DNA from: Gemmatimonadaceae bacterium
GTDB lineage: Bacteria > Gemmatimonadota > Gemmatimonadetes > Gemmatimonadales > Gemmatimonadaceae
Assembly: GCA_036273715.1 (NCBI GenBank)
Contig: DASUHB010000047.1
Location: forward strand, 1-51,583
Direction: 5' to 3'
Length of the DNA stretch: 51,583 nucleotides
A program made the position numbers and the translations under genes. The notes beneath the pieces are model-generated. The model worked only from the letters and a program-made list of their open reading frames with translations, searched no databases and was not told the origin of the DNA. This document shows positions 1 to 9,253 of this stretch, piece after piece. Within the stretch, counting starts at the first letter, position 1, and each line of letters opens with the position of its first letter.

Positions 1-1827
1 GCCGAGCAGGCCAAGGCGCTGGCGAAGGAGCAGCAGCAGCTCACCGACCGCGTGCGCCAGGCCCAACAAACCGCGCAGGCGCTCGAGCAGCAGCTGCGCG
101 CGGCGGGCGTGATGGACTCGGCGCTCACCCAGCAACTGCACGACGCCCAACAGATGCTGCGCGACGCGCTCACGCCCGAGCTCCAGAAGCAGCTCGACGA
201 CGTGCTCAAGGCGACGCAGCAGCTGTCGCCCGATCAGGCGCGCCGCGCGATGCAGAACCTGGCGCAGGCCCAACAGAAATTGCGCGATCAGCTGGAGCGC
301 AGCGCCGAGATGCTCAAGCGCGCCGCGCTCGAGGGCTCGATGCAGACGCTGCACGACGAGGCGCGCGACATCGCGAAGGGCGAGCACCAGCTCGCCGATT
401 CGCTCGAGCGCAGCGGCGCGCGCGGCGACTCGTCGGCCTCGCGCACGGCGCAGCAGTTGAGCCAGCGTTCGCGCGATCTGGCGCAGAACCTCACCGACTT
501 ACAGAAGCGGTTGCGGCAGGACTCGGCCCAGTCGGGACCGCAGAAATTGCAAGGCGCGCCACAGCGCGCCGATTCCTCCGCGTCGTCCGTCGCCCGCGCC
601 GCGCCCGAGCGCGGCGACTCGGCGTCGCAATCGCAGCAGCGCGATCACGCCCAACAACGCCAGGGCGCGCAGCAGCAAGGACAACAGGGCCAGCAGGCGC
701 AACAAGGACAGCAAGCGCAACAAGGACAGCAAGCCCAACAAGGACAGCAAGCCCAACAAGGACAGCAGGGGCAACGAGGGCAACAGTCGCAGCAGGGCCA
801 ACAGGCCGGCGGCTCTCGCGCCCAACGATCGAGCGCTGCCGGTCAGGCGGCCCAACAGATGGACGCCGTGCAGCAGCAGCTCGCGGATGCACGCGAGCAG
901 CAGATTCAGGAGTGGAAGAATCAGGTCACGTCCGAGCTCGATCGCTCGATCCAGGAAACGATGCAGCTGGCGCGCGATCAACAGCAGCTCGCCAACCGCG
1001 CGCGCAGTGGACAGACCGATGGATTGCGCGCGGACCAGAGCGCGGTGCAGCAGGGCGTGCAACGCATCCAGAAGCGGCTCGACCAGGCTGCGCGACAGTC
1101 CGCGCACGTGTCCGCGCGGTCGCAGGGCGCGATGGCGGACGCGAGCCAGCGCGTACAAGCGGCAACGCGCAGTTCGGCCGACGGTGCGCGCGCCGGTGAG
1201 GAGATGGCGTCGGACATGGATGACGCCGCGGACGCGCTGAATCGCGCCGCGGCGAGCATGGTGCAGGATCGGGCACGCGCGGCGAACGGATCATCCGCGT
1301 CCGGGTTCGCGGAGATGATCGAGGCAATGCGCAATGCGGCGAAACAGCAGGGCGCGGTCAACTCGCAGTCGGCCGGGCTCATGCCCATGCCTGGCGCCGA
1401 GCCGTCGGCGCAGATGATGGCGCAGGCGCGGGCGTTGGCCGCGCGGCAGCGTGAGATCGCGAACGGTGTCGACAACGCCGGCAACGGTGAGCAGCGCGCA
1501 GCGGAGCTGGCCAAGGAGATGCGGCAGATCGCGGATCAGCTGGATCGCGGCCGCGTGGATCCGTCGCTGCTCGAACGCCAGCAGCAGCTGTTCCACCGCC
1601 TGCTGGACGCTGGCCTAACGCTGGAGCAGAACGAGCGCGAGGATCAGGGCAAGCGGCAGGCGGAGACGGCGCGCATCGACACGGCGATCACGACCGGCAC
1701 CGTGTCGAGCGGCCGTGCGGTGGAAAAATTCCGCGAGCCCACCTGGAACGAGCTCCGCGGCCTGACGCCGGACGAACGCCGCGCCGTGCTGGAGTATTTC
1801 AAGCGGATCAATGCGGATCAACCGTAG
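1..1827 (+). CDS. Gln-rich coiled-coil protein, DUF4175-like C-terminal part (5' truncated)
   Basis: The reading frame is open from the first base, so the true start lies outside the window. The visible 609 codons are dominated by Gln, Ala, Arg and Asp in heptad-like patterns, which predicts long coiled coils. A low-complexity stretch of QQGQQA hexapeptides sits at about residues 215-265. The C-terminus (LTPDERRAVLEYF) is ordinary globular sequence. Long Gln-rich C-terminal halves are typical of large membrane-anchored DUF4175/TIGR02302 proteins encoded beside BatA/MoxR-type genes, and the following gene is a secreted TPR protein, which fits such a cell-envelope operon. The family assignment rests on this general character only, because the membrane part is outside the window. 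Confidence 0.55.
   Translation, partial: AEQAKALAKEQQQLTDRVRQAQQTAQALEQQLRAAGVMDSALTQQLHDAQQMLRDALTPELQKQLDDVLKATQQLSPDQARRAMQNLAQAQQKLRDQLERSAEMLKRAALEGSMQTLHDEARDIAKGEHQLADSLERSGARGDSSASRTAQQLSQRSRDLAQNLTDLQKRLRQDSAQSGPQKLQGAPQRADSSASSVARAAPERGDSASQSQQRDHAQQRQGAQQQGQQGQQAQQGQQAQQGQQAQQGQQAQQGQQGQRGQQSQQGQQAGGSRAQRSSAAGQAAQQMDAVQQQLADAREQQIQEWKNQVTSELDRSIQETMQLARDQQQLANRARSGQTDGLRADQSAVQQGVQRIQKRLDQAARQSAHVSARSQGAMADASQRVQAATRSSADGARAGEEMASDMDDAADALNRAAASMVQDRARAANGSSASGFAEMIEAMRNAAKQQGAVNSQSAGLMPMPGAEPSAQMMAQARALAARQREIANGVDNAGNGEQRAAELAKEMRQIADQLDRGRVDPSLLERQQQLFHRLLDAGLTLEQNEREDQGKRQAETARIDTAITTGTVSSGRAVEKFREPTWNELRGLTPDERRAVLEYFKRINADQP
700..771 (+). repeat. 18-bp tandem repeat coding for QQGQQA
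   Basis: Four consecutive copies of an 18-bp unit starting CAACAAGGACAGCAAGC lie in frame in the Gln-rich protein, with degenerate copies on both sides. The copies differ at only a few bases, so they look like recent slippage or unequal-crossover products; copy number may vary between strains. Confidence 0.8.
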
Positions 1828-3520
1828 CGCGGCAGCGATGGTCCTCGCCGCGCTCTGCCTAACGTCAGGCGAGGCGCGCGCCCAGAACCCGGACTCGGTG
1901 GGCTCGGCGTATCTCCGCGGACAGGACCTGGAGACGCGCGATCAGTACGATTCGGCGGCGGTGGCGTACCGTCAGGCGCTCGCCCAGACGCCGAACTCTC
2001 TGCCGGCGATGCTCGGCCTCGAGCGCGTGTACGCGCAGCTCGGCCGATCCGACTCGCTGCTCCCCATCCTCGATTCGGCGATTGCGCGCGCACCGCGGCT
2101 CACGGCACTGCGCGCGGCGCAACTGCGCACGTATCGATCGCTGGGCGATCACGCCGGAATGCAGCGTGCGTTCGATCAGTGGCGGCACGATGTGCCGCAC
2201 GACCCGGCGCCGTATCAGGAATACGCCCGGATGCTCATCGAGGATGGGTATACCGCGCAGGCCGACACGGTGCTTCAGCTGGCGCAAGCCGAGGCCGGCA
2301 GCGGCCGCGGCTTCTCGTACGAGGTGGCGCAGCTTGATGCGGCGATGGGGAAGTGGGAGCCCTCGGCGCGCGCGTGGCGAGAGGCCGTGTCCGACAATCC
2401 ATATCTTGCCGACGCGGCGGTGTTCGCGCTCTTTCCGACGCCGGCCGGGACGCGCGACGCCGTTAGGCGGGCACTGGCGGCGCCGCCGGTGAGCACGCCG
2501 CCGCTCAAGGTGTTGGGCGCGCTCGAGCTGGCGTGGGGCGCGCCGCGCGAAGGGTGGACGGCGCTGCACGTGCTGCGGCCGGACAGCGCGACGGTGGCGG
2601 CGTGGCTCGACTTTGCGCACCGCGCCGAGCAGGCGAATGCGTGGCTGGTCGCCCGCGACGCGCTCGTCGCGGCCGACCAGGCCGATCCGACGCCGGCGTA
2701 TTTGGTCCGCGCCGCGAACGACGCGTTCGCCGGCGGCGACGCCGCCGGCGCCGCGTCGCTCGCGGCGCGGGCCGAGACGGACCTCGATTCCGCGGAGGCG
2801 GCGACCACCGCGCTCCCGATCCACCTGCGCGCCCTGGCTGCGTTAGGCAAACCCGCCGACGGCGCCAGACTCCTCGACGCCTACCGCAACGTGATGTCCG
2901 CCGACGAGCAGGCGCAGAATGCGCGGCTGCTCGCGTGGGGCTGGGTGCGTGTCGGCGACCTCGATCACGCCCGGCAGGCGCTCGCATCCGGTGGCGGCGG
3001 CGACGATGCCGCGGCCGGATGGATCGCGCTCTATCAAGGCGACCTGGCCGGTGCGCGCCGCCGGCTCCAGGGGCAGAGCAACCCGGCGACCGACGCTCTC
3101 GCCGTGCTGGCCCTGCTCGACCGCACCCGCGCCGCCAAGTCGGAAGCGTTAGGCAACGCGTACTTGACGCTCGCCCGCGGCGATACGGCCGCCGCGGCCG
3201 CCGATTTCGCCTCCGTCGCTCCGTCGCTCCCCGACGCGGGATCGCTCCTTATTGCGACATCCGCGCGGCTCTACACCGCCCACGGCGATGGCCCGCAGGC
3301 GATCGCCGCCTGGAAAACCATCGTCGACTCGCTGCCGCAGAGTCCGGAAGCGCCGGAAGCCGACCTGGAGTGGGCGCGGATCCTCAGACGGTCTAAGCAA
3401 GGGCCGGCCGCGATCGAACGCCTCGAGCACCTGATTCTCACCTACCCGCAGAGCGCGCTGGTCCCGCAGGCGCGGCGCGAGCTGGAGCTCGCGCGGCAAT
3501 CGGTGCCTTCCACATCGTGA
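1811..3520 (+). CDS. secreted tetratricopeptide-repeat protein
   Basis: This 569-residue protein starts with a signal peptide (basic MRINRS, hydrophobic AAAMVLAALCL, cleavage near ARAQ). The rest is Ala- and Leu-rich helical hairpins with TPR spacing, for example residues 32-100 (GQDLETRDQYDSAAVAYRQA) and again at the C-terminus (AIAAWKTIVDSLPQSPEAPE), resembling periplasmic scaffolds of the YbgF/BamD type. The ATG overlaps the end of the preceding gene by 17 bases, implying translational coupling. No catalytic motif is visible. The likely role is a protein-protein interaction platform in the periplasm; the partner is unknown but may be the upstream Gln-rich protein. Confidence 0.7.
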   Translation: MRINRSAAAMVLAALCLTSGEARAQNPDSVGSAYLRGQDLETRDQYDSAAVAYRQALAQTPNSLPAMLGLERVYAQLGRSDSLLPILDSAIARAPRLTALRAAQLRTYRSLGDHAGMQRAFDQWRHDVPHDPAPYQEYARMLIEDGYTAQADTVLQLAQAEAGSGRGFSYEVAQLDAAMGKWEPSARAWREAVSDNPYLADAAVFALFPTPAGTRDAVRRALAAPPVSTPPLKVLGALELAWGAPREGWTALHVLRPDSATVAAWLDFAHRAEQANAWLVARDALVAADQADPTPAYLVRAANDAFAGGDAAGAASLAARAETDLDSAEAATTALPIHLRALAALGKPADGARLLDAYRNVMSADEQAQNARLLAWGWVRVGDLDHARQALASGGGGDDAAAGWIALYQGDLAGARRRLQGQSNPATDALAVLALLDRTRAAKSEALGNAYLTLARGDTAAAAADFASVAPSLPDAGSLLIATSARLYTAHGDGPQAIAAWKTIVDSLPQSPEAPEADLEWARILRRSKQGPAAIERLEHLILTYPQSALVPQARRELELARQSVPSTS

Positions 3521-3524
3521 GTCG

Positions 3525-4796
3525 ATGTCGTTACCACAAACGCTGAAATGCCTTGCCGTCCTCGCGCTGGCGCTGCTGCCTAACGCGGCCCGGGCGCAGC
3601 ACCTGCTCGTGCCGATGGACGACGGCCAGGCCAACCACCTCAAGGCCTACGGCCTCACCTACAACGCGCTCAAGGACGGCGCACGCGGCGAGTGGCTGCT
3701 CAACTACCGCGGCGGATCGTTTCTCCTGCCCGATACGCCCGAGCTGCGCCGCCGCGCGGCGCTCGATGGCATCACCACGCAACCGATCGACGACGCGACC
3801 TTGTCCGACATCCGCAACCAGATGTCCCAGGCGAACATGGAGTCGGTGCCGCTCGAAAAAGCGCCGCGCATCGCCGTCTACACCGCGCCCTATTCGCCGC
3901 CCTGGGACGACGCGGTGATTCTCGCGCTCCGATACGCCGGCATTCCATACACGCCGATCTGGGACGAAGAGATCGAGCACGGCGATCTCGCCAAGTACGA
4001 CTGGGTACATCTCTTCCACGAAGACTTCACCGGCCAGCTCGGCAAGTTCTACATTGCGTACAGCGGCGCATCGTGGTTCGTCGACATGCAGCGCACCAAC
4101 GCCGCCATGGCGAAGAAGCTGGGCTTCCCCAATATTCCGGCGTTGAAGAAGGATGTGGCCATGAAAATCCGCGACTACGTGAACAACGGCGGGTTCCTGT
4201 TCGCGATGTGCGGCGCCACCGAGACGCTCGACCTGGCGCTGGCCGGCCACGACGTGGATATCGCCTCGGTGTTCGCGGACGGCACGCCCATGGACCCGAA
4301 CGCCGACGCGAAAATGGACTGGAACGCCAGCCTGGCGTTCCGCGACGCGCACCTCGAGCAGTCGCCGTACGTGAATTCGATGAGCGACATCGACGGGCAC
4401 CAGGCCAACGTGCCGGGGCGCCGCCAGCCGTTAGGCACGTTCACGTTGTTCGCGTTCAGCGCCAAATTCGATCCCGTTCCATCCATGCTGGTGCAGGATC
4501 ACCGCACCGTGATCCCCGATTTCTACGGCGTCACGACGAGCTTCATGAAGAACCGGCTCAAGCCGGGTGTCACGGTGCTGGCCGACGAGCCCGGTGCCCC
4601 CTGGGTCAAGTACATCCACGGCGACTACGGCAAGGGCAGTTGGACGTTCCTCGGCGGCCACGACCCCGAAGATCCGCAGCACGCCATCGGGAATCCGCCC
4701 ACCGATCTCTCCTTGCATCCGAACTCGCCGGGCTACCGGTTGATCCTGAATAACGTGCTGTTTCCGGCGGCGAAGAAGAAGCCGCTGAAAACCTAG
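3525..4796 (+). CDS. secreted protein of the family often labelled 'asparagine synthetase B'
   Basis: The 423-residue product has a signal peptide (LAVLALALLPNAARAQ) followed by LLVPMDDGQANHLKAYGLTY and WLLNYRGGSFLLPD. These blocks are characteristic of a family in Bacteroidetes and Gemmatimonadota that databases often call asparagine synthetase B. I see neither the N-terminal Cys nucleophile nor the PP-loop of true AsnB, and the protein is exported, so that name is probably wrong. The middle part (IAVYTAPYSPPWDDAVILALRYAGIPY, then the GGFLFAMCGATE block) looks like a class I glutamine-amidotransferase or ThuA-like fold with a Cys in the elbow position. It starts four bases after the TPR gene, so the two are probably cotranscribed. 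Substrate unknown. Confidence 0.6.
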   Translation: MSLPQTLKCLAVLALALLPNAARAQHLLVPMDDGQANHLKAYGLTYNALKDGARGEWLLNYRGGSFLLPDTPELRRRAALDGITTQPIDDATLSDIRNQMSQANMESVPLEKAPRIAVYTAPYSPPWDDAVILALRYAGIPYTPIWDEEIEHGDLAKYDWVHLFHEDFTGQLGKFYIAYSGASWFVDMQRTNAAMAKKLGFPNIPALKKDVAMKIRDYVNNGGFLFAMCGATETLDLALAGHDVDIASVFADGTPMDPNADAKMDWNASLAFRDAHLEQSPYVNSMSDIDGHQANVPGRRQPLGTFTLFAFSAKFDPVPSMLVQDHRTVIPDFYGVTTSFMKNRLKPGVTVLADEPGAPWVKYIHGDYGKGSWTFLGGHDPEDPQHAIGNPPTDLSLHPNSPGYRLILNNVLFPAAKKKPLKT

Positions 4797-4862
4797 CGCA
4801 TGGGATCCGGGCATCGGCACTGATCGATCTGGGCCCGACGCGGTGCACGCTCCCGTGACCCG

Positions 4863-7388
4863 ATGACCGCGACGCGGCCGGCCTCGCCTAACGAGACCGC
4901 ATCGGAGCGGCGCCTCTCGCCCCGCGCCGCAGCGGCGCTGCGCGCCGCCATCGCGCTCGCGGGCGGACGCGAAGTGTGCTTCGCGGCAACGCTCGACGCC
5001 GAGGGCGTGGTGCAGGGCGTGCGCGTGGTCGCGCGCGGCGGCGTAGACAGCGTGCTCGCGCTCCCGGGATTCGCCGAGCGCGGCGAAATGCTGCTGCACA
5101 ACCATCCGAGCGGCCGCCTCGATCCATCCGACGCCGACCTCGAGGTCGCGGCGCGCATCCACGTGGACGGCATCGGCTTCGGCATCGTGGACAACGCGGC
5201 ATCGGCGCTCTATGTCGTGGTCGAGGTCCCGCGCCAGAAGCACGCCGTCAGGCTGGCGCTCGACGCCGTGCGCGCGACGCTCGCGCCCGACGGCCCGATC
5301 TCGGCGCGGCTCACGCGATACGAGGACCGCGAAAGCCAGCGCGACATGGCGGCAGCCATCGCGCGCCTCTACAACGGCGGCGGCATCGGGCTCTTCGAGG
5401 CCGGCACCGGCGTCGGCAAGTCGCTGGGCTATCTGGTGCCGGCGCTCCGTTGGGCAGCCGCGAACGGCGAGCGGACGATCGTCTCCACCAACACGATCAA
5501 CCTGCAGGAACAGCTCGTCGGCAAGGACCTGCCGTTCCTCGCCGACGCCCTCACCGACCAGAAGGTGCGGTTCGCGCTCCTCAAGGGATGGCGCAACTAC
5601 GTGTGCCTGCAACGCCTCGAACAGGCCGCCGCGCACGGCGCATCGTTGTTCGAGGGCGGGGTGACGAACGAAATCGCAGGCCTGCGCGCCTGGGCCGCGC
5701 GGACGAGCGACGGATCACTGGCCGATCTTCCCTCGCCGCCGAGCCCGGACGCGTGGGATGAAGTGGCCGCCGAGCCGGATCTCTGCGGACGGCTCAAGTG
5801 CCCGCACTTCGCCGACTGCTTCGTGTTCGCCGCGCGCCGCAAGGCCGCCGAAGCCGATGTCATCGTCGTGAATCACCATCTGCTGCTCGCCGACCTCGCC
5901 GTTAGGCGGGTGCAGCAGAACTGGGGCGACGCCGCGGTGCTCCCGGCGTACCGTCGGCTGGTCGTCGACGAAGGCCACCATCTCGAGGATGCGGCGGCCG
6001 CCCACCTGGGGACGAGCGTCACGCGCCGCGCCGTCGAACGCCTGCTGGCGCGCCTCGAGCGGCGCGGCGGCCGCGGGCTGCTGGCCGTCCTCGCGGCGCG
6101 TCTCGAAGGACGACAAGACCTGTACAGCACCGCGAGCCACGACCTCGTCACCGCGCGGCTGGTTCCCGTCGTCCCGTTCGCGCGCGACTCGGCGGCCACG
6201 GTGTTCGCGCTGCTCGACACGGTGCTCCGCGAGGCCGGCGAGCCCGTGCTGCGCCTAACGGACGAGTTCGAGGCGCATCCCGTATGGCGCGGCGGCCTCG
6301 AGGCCGCGCTCGCCGATCTCCTCGGCCAGATCGGCCTGCTGCGCGATGGTCTCCGACTCGTGCGCGACCGCCTCGAAGTCGACGTGGAGGCCGCCGACCC
6401 CGCGGCGGCGCTCGTGCGCGAGATCAGCGGCGTCGTCCGGCGCCTCGAGGCGTTCGGCGACGGCCTCACGCGCGCGCTCCGGCCGCCGCCGGATTCGCCG
6501 CCCACGGTGCGCTGGCTCGAGTCGCGCGGCCGCGACCGCAACCTGGCTGCCACCGCGGTCCCGCTCGACCTCGCGCCCATTCTGCGCGTGGATCTGTTCG
6601 CCCGCCTCGAGACCGCGATCGTCACCAGCGCCACCCTCGCCGCCGGCGATGACTTTGCCTACCTCACCGGCCGGCTCGGCCTAACGGAACCGGAGGTCGA
6701 GCCCGAGACGGCCGTCTTCCCGTCGCCGTTCGACTTCGCCGAGCAGGCGCTGCTGGTGGTGCCGACCGACGTGCCGGTGCCTAACGCAGATCGGGAGGGG
6801 CACCTGCGCGCGTCTATCGAGATCGTGCTCGACCTCGCCCGGGCGTCGGACGGCGGCCTGTTCGCGCTCTTCACGAGCCATCGCGATGTGCGCGCGGCGG
6901 CCGCAGTCATCCGCGCGTGCCCCGACGGCGCTCGCTGGCCGCTCCTCGTCCATGGCGAGGACGGGCGCGACGCGCTCCTGCGCCGGTTTCGCGACTCGGG
7001 TCGCGCGGTCCTCGTCGGCACCGCCTCGTTCTGGGAAGGCGTCGACGTCCCTGGCGACGCGCTCCGCGGCCTGGTCATCGCCAAGCTCCCGTTCCGCGTG
7101 CCCACCGACCCGCTCACCGCCGCACACTGCGAGGCCATCGCCGAGCGTGGCGGCGACCCGTTCGTCGAGTTCATGCTGCCCAACGCAGCACTGCGCCTGA
7201 AGCAGGGCTTCGGAAGGCTCGTCCGGTCGCAGACGGACCGCGGCGTGGTCGTGCTGTGCGATCCGCGCATCGTCAAAAAAACGTACGGGCAGGCGATGCT
7301 CGCAACGCTTCCGCCGGCGGCGCGCGTAATCGACACGTGGGCGCGCGCGCGCCATCACGTGAGCCACTTCTACGGAGCAACGACGTGA
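4863..7388 (+). CDS. dinG: DinG-type DNA helicase with an N-terminal JAB (RadC-like) domain
   Basis: The 841-residue protein has two parts. Residues about 20-125 form a JAB/MPN domain with a complete JAMM signature: H79-N-H81, S89 and D92 in HNHPSGRLDPSDAD, with E37 as a candidate glutamate. From about residue 150 it is an XPD/DinG superfamily 2 helicase: Walker A GTGVGKS (181-187), four iron-sulfur cysteines (C248, C308, C313, C319), the DEAH-type box DEGHH (369-373), and C-terminal helicase motifs in TASFWEGVDVPG and QGFGRLVRS. Family members are 5'-3' helicases that unwind D-loops, R-loops and forks. In some relatives the N-terminal partner is a DEDD exonuclease; here it is a predicted metalloprotease-fold domain. 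It overlaps the next gene by four bases. Confidence 0.88.
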   Translation: MTATRPASPNETASERRLSPRAAAALRAAIALAGGREVCFAATLDAEGVVQGVRVVARGGVDSVLALPGFAERGEMLLHNHPSGRLDPSDADLEVAARIHVDGIGFGIVDNAASALYVVVEVPRQKHAVRLALDAVRATLAPDGPISARLTRYEDRESQRDMAAAIARLYNGGGIGLFEAGTGVGKSLGYLVPALRWAAANGERTIVSTNTINLQEQLVGKDLPFLADALTDQKVRFALLKGWRNYVCLQRLEQAAAHGASLFEGGVTNEIAGLRAWAARTSDGSLADLPSPPSPDAWDEVAAEPDLCGRLKCPHFADCFVFAARRKAAEADVIVVNHHLLLADLAVRRVQQNWGDAAVLPAYRRLVVDEGHHLEDAAAAHLGTSVTRRAVERLLARLERRGGRGLLAVLAARLEGRQDLYSTASHDLVTARLVPVVPFARDSAATVFALLDTVLREAGEPVLRLTDEFEAHPVWRGGLEAALADLLGQIGLLRDGLRLVRDRLEVDVEAADPAAALVREISGVVRRLEAFGDGLTRALRPPPDSPPTVRWLESRGRDRNLAATAVPLDLAPILRVDLFARLETAIVTSATLAAGDDFAYLTGRLGLTEPEVEPETAVFPSPFDFAEQALLVVPTDVPVPNADREGHLRASIEIVLDLARASDGGLFALFTSHRDVRAAAAVIRACPDGARWPLLVHGEDGRDALLRRFRDSGRAVLVGTASFWEGVDVPGDALRGLVIAKLPFRVPTDPLTAAHCEAIAERGGDPFVEFMLPNAALRLKQGFGRLVRSQTDRGVVVLCDPRIVKKTYGQAMLATLPPAARVIDTWARARHHVSHFYGATT

Positions 7389-8005
7389 ACGACTCGACTC
7401 GACCGGGCAAGATCGTCTGCGTGGGCCGCAACTACCGCGCACACGCGAAGGAGTTGGGCAACGATGTGCCCGCCGAGCCGTTGATTTTTCTTAAGCCGCC
7501 GTCGAGCGTGATTCGTACCGGCGCCGCAATCGTGCTCCCAACGGTCTCGTCGCAAGTCGAGTATGAGGGAGAGATCGGTGTTGTGATTGGAACGCGGCTG
7601 TCTCGCGTGGACGAGGCCGACGTTCGGCGCGGCATTCGCGGGATCGTGGCGCTCAACGACGTCACGGCGCGCGATCTGCAGCGCAGCGACGGGCAATGGA
7701 CGCGGGCCAAGGGATTCGACACGTTCTGTCCAGTTGGTAGCGAAGTGCCCGCCCCGCAAGACCTCCATTCGCTCGAGGTCACCACTCGCGTCAATGGCTC
7801 CGCTCGCCAGCATGCGTCGGCCAGCGAGATGGTCTTTGCCATTCCCATGCTGCTCGCGTACATATCGAGCATCATGACCCTGGAACCTGGTGATCTCGTC
7901 GCCACGGGAACACCGTCAGGAGTCGGCCGATTGGACGTAGGGGACGTGGTCGAAGTGCAGGTCGCAGGAAGCCTGGTACGGAACTCCGTGGCTGCTGCGG
8001 GGTGA
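7385..8005 (+). CDS. fumarylacetoacetate hydrolase family protein (acylpyruvase / oxaloacetate tautomerase-like)
   Basis: I place the start at a GTG overlapping the helicase stop (GTGA), which gives 206 residues, the usual size for the short FAHD1/YcgM-type subgroup. Family motifs are present: IVCVGRNYRAHAKELGN at the N-terminus, the metal-binding EYEGEIGVVIG, ALNDVTARDLQ, the KGFDTF loop, and GDLVATGTPSGVG near the C-terminus. Such enzymes cleave or tautomerise acylpyruvates or oxaloacetate with Mg2+ or Mn2+ in the cytoplasm. The exact substrate cannot be read from the sequence. The gene carries no copy of the GCCTAAC/GTTAGGC heptamer found in most neighbours. Confidence 0.85.
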   Translation: MNDSTRPGKIVCVGRNYRAHAKELGNDVPAEPLIFLKPPSSVIRTGAAIVLPTVSSQVEYEGEIGVVIGTRLSRVDEADVRRGIRGIVALNDVTARDLQRSDGQWTRAKGFDTFCPVGSEVPAPQDLHSLEVTTRVNGSARQHASASEMVFAIPMLLAYISSIMTLEPGDLVATGTPSGVGRLDVGDVVEVQVAGSLVRNSVAAAG

Positions 8006-8068
8006 ACACACGGTCGAACGGGCGTTTGCGCGTGTGCCGTACCCCATCGCCGCTGTAGATTGAGGGTC

Positions 8069-9253
8069 ATGCCGCCTAAGTCGTCTCGCTACGCCCGCTT
8101 GCCCGAATACCTCCTGGCTTCGATCCCGCAGAAAAAGCGCGAGCTCGCGGCCCGTGGCGTGGACGTCATCGACTTGGGCGCCGGCGACGCGGACCTGGCA
8201 CCGCCTGCCGAGGCAGTTGCCGCACTCGAGCGTGCGGCACACGACCCCGCGATGAGCCGCTACGGATTCGGCGCCGGACTGCCGGCGTTCCGCGAGGCGG
8301 TCTCCCGCTTCATGCATCGCCGCTTCGGCGTGAACGCCGATCCGATGCGCGAAGTGGTTCCGCTCATCGGATCCAAGGAAGGCATCGCGCATCTCGCGCT
8401 CGCATATCTCGATGAAGGGGACGTCGCGATCATTCCCGAGCCCGGATACTTGGCGTATCTGGGCGGCACGCTGCTGGCCGATGGGACGCCGCACGTCGTG
8501 CCGCTCGATCCGCGGGCGGACTTCCTCGTCGAGCTGGACCAGGTACCGGGCGACGTGCTGGCGCGCACAAAGCTCCTCTACCTCAACTATCCGAACAATC
8601 CGACGGCGGCGATCGCGCCGCGCGACTATCTGGAGCGCGTCGTTAGGCAATGTCGCGAGCGCGACATCCTGCTCGCGTACGACAACGCGTATTCGGAGCT
8701 CGCGTACGACGGGTACCGTCCGCCGAGCATCTTCGAGATCGATGGCGCGCGCGACGTCGCGATCGAGTTCCATTCGCTGTCCAAGACGTACAACATGACG
8801 GGCTGGCGCTGCGGGTGGGCGGTTGCCCGTCCCGAAATCGCGAGCGTGCTCGCCAAAGTGAAGTCGTTCCTCGACACGGGAACGTTCATGGCGGTGCAGG
8901 CAGCGGGTGCGGCGGCGCTCGATGCCTGGGAGCGCTTCGTGCCCGACAACGTGCGCACGTTCGCCGAGCGGCGCGACGCGGCCGTGGAGGCATTCCGCGC
9001 CGCGGGCTTCACGTGCGAGACGCCGCGCGCGACGATGTATCTCTGGCTGCCGCTGCCGGCGGGCGTGCCGAGCGGTGCGTTCGCCGAGCGATTGCTGAAC
9101 GAAGAAGGCGTGGTGGTGCTGCCGGGCTCGTCGTTCGGCGCGGGCGGCGAGGGATTTTTCCGCATCTCGTTCATCACGTCTCCGGCGCGCATCGCCCAAG
9201 CGGCGAAACGCGCGGGTCGTGTGCTCGAGAGTTTCGAGGCGGCGGTCGCATGA
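8069..9253 (+). CDS. class I/II PLP aminotransferase, LL-diaminopimelate aminotransferase-like
   Basis: The 394-residue protein is a fold-type I aminotransferase. It shows LGAGDADLAPP at the N-terminus, YGFGAGLPAFREAV, the YLNYPNNPTAA loop, and the PLP lysine K239 in SLSKTYNMTGWRCGWA. The NMTGWR form is common in DapL and related aspartate aminotransferases. DapL would form LL-diaminopimelate from tetrahydrodipicolinate for lysine and peptidoglycan, but without other dap genes nearby the substrate stays open. I chose the ATG at 8069 rather than an in-frame TTG nine bases upstream. The next gene starts within the stop codon (ATGA), so the two are coupled. Confidence 0.85.
   Translation: MPPKSSRYARLPEYLLASIPQKKRELAARGVDVIDLGAGDADLAPPAEAVAALERAAHDPAMSRYGFGAGLPAFREAVSRFMHRRFGVNADPMREVVPLIGSKEGIAHLALAYLDEGDVAIIPEPGYLAYLGGTLLADGTPHVVPLDPRADFLVELDQVPGDVLARTKLLYLNYPNNPTAAIAPRDYLERVVRQCRERDILLAYDNAYSELAYDGYRPPSIFEIDGARDVAIEFHSLSKTYNMTGWRCGWAVARPEIASVLAKVKSFLDTGTFMAVQAAGAAALDAWERFVPDNVRTFAERRDAAVEAFRAAGFTCETPRATMYLWLPLPAGVPSGAFAERLLNEEGVVVLPGSSFGAGGEGFFRISFITSPARIAQAAKRAGRVLESFEAAVA

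Noticed and set aside
4431-5636. 401-codon minus-strand open frame opposite the JAB-DinG gene
   Set aside because: It is antisense to conserved JAMM and Walker motifs and lacks any domain.
7385-8005. Horizontal transfer of the fumarylacetoacetate hydrolase gene
   Set aside because: It lacks the GTTAGGC heptamer, but it is short and shares the GTGA overlap with the helicase gene, so the evidence is too thin.
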